A stretch of 64,000 nt of DNA, from positions 248,001 to 312,000 of the forward strand of contig JACKAF010000004.1 in assembly GCA_020635235.1 (NCBI GenBank), written 5' to 3'. Every line of letters begins with the position of its first letter. The stretch's first letter is position 1. Shown here piece by piece: positions 59,099-64,000 of the stretch. Source of the DNA: Pseudobdellovibrionaceae bacterium (GTDB lineage Bacteria; Bdellovibrionota; FAC87; UBA2466; JACKAF01). Made by a program: the position numbers and the translations under genes. Below the pieces are notes generated by a model. It ran no database searches. It was not told where the DNA came from and worked only from the letters and a program-made list of their open reading frames with translations.

Positions 59099-60307
59099 GT
59101 GAATTTCAGCATTGAGCGTGTTTTCGCAGTACCCGGTCTGGGAGCCTACTACAACGAAGATCTACTGGCCTTACAGCAACACCCCGTTAGCCCTTCCCAA
59201 CGTTATACGACTCCTGCCCATACTCCGGGGATGCGGCACTTGCGACAGGTGGCAGAAGTTTTAAGCCTTGGCCTACAGCTTGCCGATGGAGGGGTCTTCT
59301 GGGGAGACGCGCTGGGTGTTTCGTACGCCGGCAAATCCGGGCGGGAAGGCGTGTTCAGGGCAAATCCGACGCAGGCCGGTGTTCTTTTTGAACGCTCCTC
59401 GGAACTTGGCAAGGGGTTCAAGGAGGACTGCGCCACCCTTGCACAATGGGGAGTATCGCGTGCCTTAGGCTTTGGAATTTCGCAGGCGCTCTTACGAGCA
59501 CACGCCAGTGTGTCGGGAACGTGCATGACATCTTTTTTGTGCAAAGAGTATTCGCTTGCACTTCCCTCAGATCGCGTTGAATTGCACGGATCGTGTGGCT
59601 ATGACTGGAATGACAACGTAGATAAAATGGTTTTCTATCGGCTGGCTTCGCTACCGGCTGGGCAGGGTGATGATCTGCCCAATCGTGTTGGGCAGCGGGG
59701 AGAGAAACTTCTGGAATATGTTTCTTGGCTCAAATCTCGAGTCGCGCTGCAAAAGGACTACACGCCCGTATTCCACTTTGATTTTCATGGGGGGCTCGAT
59801 CTGGTTTTTGAAAGAAATCGAAACCAGGTGATTGAATACCTGTGTCAACTTGCCACTGCCTGTCTGCCCTTTAAACTGAGAGTGGAGAGTCCTCTTCATG
59901 CCGCGAACCGCGAGCAGATGCTACAAGCTTACAGGGAATTGCACGAAGCGCTTGAAGGCGTGTCGCTGGAATTGGTGGCCGATGAATGGGCGAATACTGC
60001 AGAGGACGTACAAGTTTTTGCTGAGTCAGGCGCTGTTGACATGATCCACATAAAGATGCCCGATCTTGGGTCGCTTGATAACACAGTGAGAGCGATTCAG
60101 GTTTGCCAAAAAAACGGAGTGGGGTCGCTGCTGGGGGGAAGCTGCGTTGAAACTTTTGTCTCGTCGACAATTGCCGTACCTATAGCGCTTGCGCTGCGTC
60201 CCACTCTCTTGATGGCGAAATCTGGTATGGGCGTCAATGAGGCAGTCTCCTCCGCACACAACGAGATGGGACGTGAGTTGGCGCTGCTGCAATCGCCCTG
60301 TGAATGA
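59099..60307 (+). CDS. Methylaspartate ammonia-lyase-like enzyme (enolase superfamily)
   Basis: 402 residues from a GTG one base after the ALDH stop; the ribosome binding site is weak. The capping domain starts IERVFAVPGLGAYYNEDLLALQ, and the barrel carries HFDFHGGLD, VESPLHAANREQM, VADEWANTAEDVQVF and HIKMPDLGSLDNTV with Lys319 as the likely catalytic base, as in 3-methylaspartate ammonia-lyase. That enzyme eliminates ammonia from 3-methylaspartate to give mesaconate. No glutamate mutase genes, its usual partners, are in the window, so it may use another 3-substituted aspartate. Confidence 0.87.
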   Translation: MNFSIERVFAVPGLGAYYNEDLLALQQHPVSPSQRYTTPAHTPGMRHLRQVAEVLSLGLQLADGGVFWGDALGVSYAGKSGREGVFRANPTQAGVLFERSSELGKGFKEDCATLAQWGVSRALGFGISQALLRAHASVSGTCMTSFLCKEYSLALPSDRVELHGSCGYDWNDNVDKMVFYRLASLPAGQGDDLPNRVGQRGEKLLEYVSWLKSRVALQKDYTPVFHFDFHGGLDLVFERNRNQVIEYLCQLATACLPFKLRVESPLHAANREQMLQAYRELHEALEGVSLELVADEWANTAEDVQVFAESGAVDMIHIKMPDLGSLDNTVRAIQVCQKNGVGSLLGGSCVETFVSSTIAVPIALALRPTLLMAKSGMGVNEAVSSAHNEMGRELALLQSPCE

Positions 60308-60359
60308 AAGATTTCGCCCCTAACTTTAAAAAAACGGCTTCACTTGTTACAGTACAGAT

Positions 60360-60800
60360 ATGTCCGTTAGAACTACTCTCGTCGCGTTTTGTCTTTGCAT
60401 GCCTTTTTATGCTTTTGCGGTGTGCGTAACATCTAGTTCCGCAAATTTGCGGTCGGGTCCGGGAACAAACTACCGGATTTCCTGGAAGGTTCAGAAGTAT
60501 ATGCCCTTTGATGTCGTTAAGACTTCGCGCGGATGGTACCGCGTGAAAGATCTGGACGGGGATTTCCACTGGATTCTGAAGTCGCTTGTAAGCTCCCGTT
60601 TTTATTGTGCCGTCATCAAATCCTCGACGGCTAATATGCGCACCGGTCCCGGCAGCCACTACCCGCAGAGCCCGCTCTACCCGGTGGCCAACCACTACGA
60701 TTCGTTCAGACTGCTAAAGCAAAAAGGGAGTTGGGCCCACGTTGAAGATCCCGACGGAGACAAGTACTGGGTGCACCGTTCGCTCATATGGGTGCATTAG
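60360..60800 (+). CDS. Exported protein with two bacterial SH3 domains
   Basis: 146 residues with a signal peptide (cut near AFA-VCV). Two SH3b repeats follow: VTSSSANLRSGPGTNYRISW with WYRVKDLDGDFHWI, and IKSSTANMRTGPGSHYPQSP with WAHVEDPDGDKYWV. The matched NLRSGPG/NMRTGPG turns define the family. Such domains bind peptidoglycan peptides or other wall components. It is a small stand-alone periplasmic protein. One Cys precedes each repeat, so a disulfide between them is possible. Confidence 0.87.
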   Translation: MSVRTTLVAFCLCMPFYAFAVCVTSSSANLRSGPGTNYRISWKVQKYMPFDVVKTSRGWYRVKDLDGDFHWILKSLVSSRFYCAVIKSSTANMRTGPGSHYPQSPLYPVANHYDSFRLLKQKGSWAHVEDPDGDKYWVHRSLIWVH

Positions 60801-60868
60801 CCGGTTTTCTTGGCATTTTCTTTTCTCCACCATTCCAGTATGCTACGCCGCACAGAGGATAATGGCGT

Positions 60869-61111
60869 ATGAAAAAGACTTTGATCGTTACGGTTTTTTC
60901 GGTGGCAATGCTGGCGCTTGGCTACCTACTGCGTCCGACCGACACTCCTTATATTGGCGTGGATTCGACCCCGGCGGCTGGGGCCGAGAGCAGCGCGGTC
61001 ATTCCCGATGGCACAGTGCCCTCAGAAGTGGACGCCCAACCTAGCCCATCGGAGGAAGCCGCCGGAGAGCCTCAGGAAGAAGCCGAGCAAGAAGCCGAGC
61101 AAGAAGATTAG
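60869..61111 (+). CDS. Small acidic exported or membrane-anchored protein
   Basis: 80 residues. A single hydrophobic N-terminal segment (TLIVTVFSVAMLALGYLL) has no evident cleavage site, so it may be an anchor. The rest is Pro/Ala/Glu-rich and ends in an extended run of acidic residues with EAEQ repeats. AGGATAAT precedes the ATG. Composition suggests disorder; no family is recognised. Confidence 0.6.
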   Translation: MKKTLIVTVFSVAMLALGYLLRPTDTPYIGVDSTPAAGAESSAVIPDGTVPSEVDAQPSPSEEAAGEPQEEAEQEAEQED

Positions 61112-61193
61112 CAAATGAGCTCTAAGTCCTTAATTTAATGCAGTTATTGCGTCACGGGTCCCGCACCCCGTCCGCGCTTGTTTGGGCTCCCGT

Positions 61194-61221
61194 TTGACAA
61201 AAAGCCCGGCGTGCGGATAAG
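61194..61221 (+). promoter_or_regulatory. Candidate sigma-70 promoter upstream of topA
   Basis: Perfect TTGACA at 61194-61199, a 16-nt spacer and GATAAG at 61216-61221 (4 of 6). It lies in the 275-bp gap between the small acidic protein and topA and would give a leader of about 160 nt. No other gene is evident in that gap. Confidence 0.45.
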
Positions 61222-61386
61222 AGGGAAATCTTTGAGTCGTCCGGGGATTGGAACGCTGCAGGATGGTTTAACCAGGTGCGGTGGGTTGTATTTTGGGGTG
61301 TTTGTACGAAAAGCGACTTCATTTGGTTCGCGTTGAGGACAACATCGATTATATTAATATTAACGCTTACGAGTTTGGATTAAATA

Positions 61387-64000
61387 TTGGCTTCTAAGTC
61401 TCTCGTCATAGTTGAGTCCCCCACCAAAGCAAAAACGATACGGAAGTTTCTTCCAAAGAACTTTGTAGTCGAAGCTAGTATGGGACATGTGCGGGATCTC
61501 CCACAATCAGCAGCCGACGTCCCCCAGAAATACAAAAAAGAAGCCTGGGCGCGGATCGGCGTTAACATCGAACAAAATTTTGAACCTCTTTACGTTGTCG
61601 TAAAAGGTAAAGCCAAGGTCATTTCATCGCTTAAAGAGAAGCTGAAGGGCGTGGATGAACTTTACCTGGCAACTGACGAAGACCGCGAAGGGGAAAGCAT
61701 TTCTTGGCATTTGATCGAGCTTTTGAGGCCGAAGGTTCCGGTCAAACGCATGGTGTTTCACGAAATCACTAAAGGAGCGATTCAGGAATCGCTCCAGCAT
61801 TGCCGCGAAATCGACAAACGGCTGGTCCAGGCCCAAGAAACTCGACGAATTTTGGACCGATTGGTCGGGTATACGCTCTCGCCCCTAATCTGGAAAAAAA
61901 TAGCTTTTGGCCTCTCCGCGGGCCGTGTGCAGTCGGCGGGTCTCCGTCTAATTGTACAGCGCGAGCGCGAGCGCTTGGAGTTTAAGAAAGCATCCTACTG
62001 GGATCTCAAAGCGGAAGTTGAGAAGGACGGCAAAAAGTTTGAGGCCCGCCTGGTGGGCGTCGGCGAAAAGAAAGTCGCCTCTGGTAAGGATTTTGACGAA
62101 AAGACTGGCCTGCTTCTCAAGACGAGCGATGTTCTTCTTGTGGATGAGGCCCGCGCCAAGGGCCTAGTGGAAGCGGTCAAGAGTACGCCGTGGCAAGTGA
62201 CCAAAGTCGAAGAAAAAATGGTCACCGCGCGCCCGTCTCCTCCTTTTATTACATCGACTCTGCAGCAGGAGGCGAACCGCAAGCTGAATCTTTCTGCCCG
62301 AGATACGATGCGTGTGGCGCAGACTTTATACGAGCAAGGGTTGATCACCTATATGCGTACCGATTCCCCCAACCTCAGCAAAGAGGCCTTGGCGGGCTCG
62401 CGCAAAGCCGTGGAACAGCTTTTTGGCAAAGAGTTCCTCTCGGATGAACCGCGCCAGTTTTCAGCGAAATCCAAGTCAGCCCAAGAAGCGCACGAAGCGA
62501 TTCGTCCCGCGGGTGAGGATTTTGTAACTCCTGCCGAAAGCGGTCTAGCGGGGAAAGAAAAAGCTCTCTATGAACTGATTTGGAAGCGCACGGTGGCTTC
62601 TCAAATGGCAGATGCCAAAAAGCTTTCGATGAGCATTCGTCTGCAGGCCGGTGAGTCCATTTTTGCTGCTTCCGGCATGAAAATCGCGTTTCCGGGTTTC
62701 CTAAGAGCGTATGTCGAGGGCAGCGATTCGCCGGATGCAGAACTCGAACAACGTGAAGTGATTTTGCCAGAACTGAACGAAGGGGACGCCGTTAAGCCGG
62801 TCACTGTGGAAGCCCTCGCGCACGAAACCAAGCCGCCCGCGAGATTTACGGAAGCCTCTTTGGTCCAACGTTTGGAAAAAGAAGGCATTGGTCGTCCCTC
62901 CACTTACGCCAGCATCATTGGAACCATCCAGGAGCGCGGCTACGTGAAACGACAGGGCAACGCGCTCAGTCCCACCTTTACCGGCATGGCAGTAGTTCAG
63001 CTGCTGGAGCGGCATTTCTCTGAGCTTGTCGACTACAATTTTACTTCCCAAATGGAGCGCTCCTTAGATGAAATCGCTCAAGGGGAGAGGGAATGGTTGC
63101 CCTACCTTACGAATTTTTATCTTGGCGACAAGGGACTTTTGGAGCAGGTCCAGAAAAAAGAAAAGAAGATTGATCCCGATGAGTCTCGCCAGGTTGATCT
63201 CTTGGATTTGAAAGATATCAGTCTTCGGGTGGGACGTTTTGGAGCCTACCTTGTTAAGGACGGAAACGGCGGCGAATCTGTCCGAGCGTCGATCCCTGAA
63301 GATCTGGCTCCTGCCGATCTGACGGAAGAGATGCTGACAGAAATCCTAGAGGCTTCCGAGAAGGGCCCGCAGTCGCTTGGCAAAGACCCAGAGACTGGCA
63401 AAGATATTTTCTGTTTATTAGGCCGCTACGGACCCTACGTGCAGCTCGGCGAAATGATCCCGGACGGGCCTAAACCAAAACGGGCGAGCGTCCCCAAGGG
63501 CATGGACTACCGTCAATTGACCTTGCCTCAGGCACAAAAACTTTTGAGTTTGCCCAGAGAACTTGGCAAACACCCGGATACCGGCGAGATGATCGTCGCC
63601 AACAACGGCCGCTTCGGACCGTATGTCGTACACCAGCGAGATTTTCGTTCTTTGAAAAAAACGGATGATGTTTATACCGTTGATTTAACGCGGGCTTTGG
63701 AGATACTTGCCGAACCCAAACGAGGACGGGGCGGGGCCAAACTGATTCGAGAAGTTGGCGTTCACCCGGACACGGAAAAAGGGATTTATCTCTACGAAGG
63801 CAAGTACGGCGTCTACATCAAGTACCGTTCTAAGAACATTGGTCTTCCCAAGGATACCAAGCACGAAACTCTGACTTTGGAGCAGGCCTTGGAGCTAATT
63901 GAAGGGGGCAGCAAGGCCAAGGGTGGTAAGCCCGACAACATGGTGAAGAAGACGGTCAAAGCGAAGCGTGCTGCAAAAAAGAAAAAGAAGAGCTCGGCGG
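61387..64000 (+). CDS. topA: DNA topoisomerase I, 3' end beyond the window
   Basis: 871 codons are visible. The start is TTG 61387: a TAA lies two codons upstream in frame and the protein begins at the conserved SKSLVIVESPTKAKTI. The Toprim domain has YLATDEDREGESISWHL; the active-site Tyr is about residue 322 in LITYMRTDSP. It relaxes negative supercoils. The C-terminus lacks zinc-finger cysteine sets and instead has several GRYGPYV/GRFGPYV-type repeats (RVGRFGAYLVK, LLGRYGPYVQLG, NNGRFGPYVVH, EGKYGVYIKY), followed by a lysine/alanine-rich tail, as in actinobacterial-type enzymes. The window cuts the tail. The ribosome binding site is weak. Confidence 0.93.
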   Translation, partial: MASKSLVIVESPTKAKTIRKFLPKNFVVEASMGHVRDLPQSAADVPQKYKKEAWARIGVNIEQNFEPLYVVVKGKAKVISSLKEKLKGVDELYLATDEDREGESISWHLIELLRPKVPVKRMVFHEITKGAIQESLQHCREIDKRLVQAQETRRILDRLVGYTLSPLIWKKIAFGLSAGRVQSAGLRLIVQRERERLEFKKASYWDLKAEVEKDGKKFEARLVGVGEKKVASGKDFDEKTGLLLKTSDVLLVDEARAKGLVEAVKSTPWQVTKVEEKMVTARPSPPFITSTLQQEANRKLNLSARDTMRVAQTLYEQGLITYMRTDSPNLSKEALAGSRKAVEQLFGKEFLSDEPRQFSAKSKSAQEAHEAIRPAGEDFVTPAESGLAGKEKALYELIWKRTVASQMADAKKLSMSIRLQAGESIFAASGMKIAFPGFLRAYVEGSDSPDAELEQREVILPELNEGDAVKPVTVEALAHETKPPARFTEASLVQRLEKEGIGRPSTYASIIGTIQERGYVKRQGNALSPTFTGMAVVQLLERHFSELVDYNFTSQMERSLDEIAQGEREWLPYLTNFYLGDKGLLEQVQKKEKKIDPDESRQVDLLDLKDISLRVGRFGAYLVKDGNGGESVRASIPEDLAPADLTEEMLTEILEASEKGPQSLGKDPETGKDIFCLLGRYGPYVQLGEMIPDGPKPKRASVPKGMDYRQLTLPQAQKLLSLPRELGKHPDTGEMIVANNGRFGPYVVHQRDFRSLKKTDDVYTVDLTRALEILAEPKRGRGGAKLIREVGVHPDTEKGIYLYEGKYGVYIKYRSKNIGLPKDTKHETLTLEQALELIEGGSKAKGGKPDNMVKKTVKAKRAAKKKKKSSA

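Noticed and set aside
1..64000. CRISPR arrays, insertion sequences, prophage genes, tRNA or rRNA genes
   Set aside because: No regularly spaced repeats, transposase or phage proteins, and no cloverleaf-like sequence were recognised in the gaps.

Overview
The window looks like a compact chromosomal segment of a free-living Gram-negative bacterium. Evidence for an outer membrane and periplasm comes from lipoproteins, Sec and Tat leaders and a short outer-membrane-barrel-like protein. Menaquinone genes, a rubrerythrin-like protein, many sigma-54-type promoters and a large exopolysaccharide locus recall the former Deltaproteobacteria (Bdellovibrionota or Myxococcota-like). That assignment is inference; no rRNA or tRNA gene was seen to confirm it. 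Coding density is very high: ATGA/GTGA overlaps within operons are common, and four convergent pairs share their stop codons in a 4-nt overlap.

Region 1 (1-6.1 kb): a truncated secreted protein, a DUF4833-like protein, a GbsR/MarR-type regulator and menG/ubiE on the minus strand, then a divergent rubrerythrin-like gene, menA and a polyprenyl diphosphate synthase. These three enzymes would make and methylate the menaquinone side-chain adduct. Two strong inverted repeats flank the regulator-menG unit.

Region 2 (6.1-12.9 kb): an AmpG-like transporter, then a light/B12 stress module: a CarH/LitR-type MerR regulator with a DUF1295 gene, divergent from an operon of TIGR01777 SDR, SRPBCC, DUF523-DUF1722 and photolyase. 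The two transcription units appear to share one -35 box between operator-like repeats. SDR and SRPBCC are separated only by an A11 tract with a frame change, and SRPBCC has no normal start codon.

Region 3 (12.9-20.1 kb): housekeeping and envelope genes: a lipoprotein, periplasmic cyclophilin, small secreted protein, TerC, PAS histidine kinase, Tat-exported dienelactone hydrolase, RlmI-like methyltransferase, Nudix hydrolase and a c-type cytochrome.

Region 4 (20.2-43.4 kb): an exopolysaccharide locus. It has an acyltransferase, GH5, two tandem GH26-like enzymes, four glycosyltransferases, an alpha/alpha-toroid protein, flippase, initiating sugar-phosphate transferase, deacetylase, chain-length regulator, alkaline-phosphatase-superfamily protein, polymerase/ligase, FkbM methyltransferase, NAD-sugar epimerase, GlmS and a barrel-like protein. 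Sigma-54 -24/-12 elements precede at least three transcription units here (one perfect match) and probably five, counting a cysteine-less tandem thioredoxin-fold protein.

Region 5 (43.5-54.9 kb): SulP transporter with beta-carbonic anhydrase, thiol peroxidase, a K+ uptake operon (TrkH/KtrB, KtrA and a HAMP protein without output domain), TypA, an RRM protein with an elaborate 5' UTR that can hide its ribosome binding site, an MscS-like channel and a GT25 enzyme.

Region 6 (54.9-64 kb): a glutathione S-transferase, then a same-strand run of ArsM-type arsenite methyltransferase, Fe(II)/2-oxoglutarate oxygenase, aldehyde dehydrogenase and methylaspartate-ammonia-lyase-like enzyme, which is the best candidate for an undescribed metabolic pathway. 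It is followed by two small envelope proteins and the start of topA, cut by the window edge.
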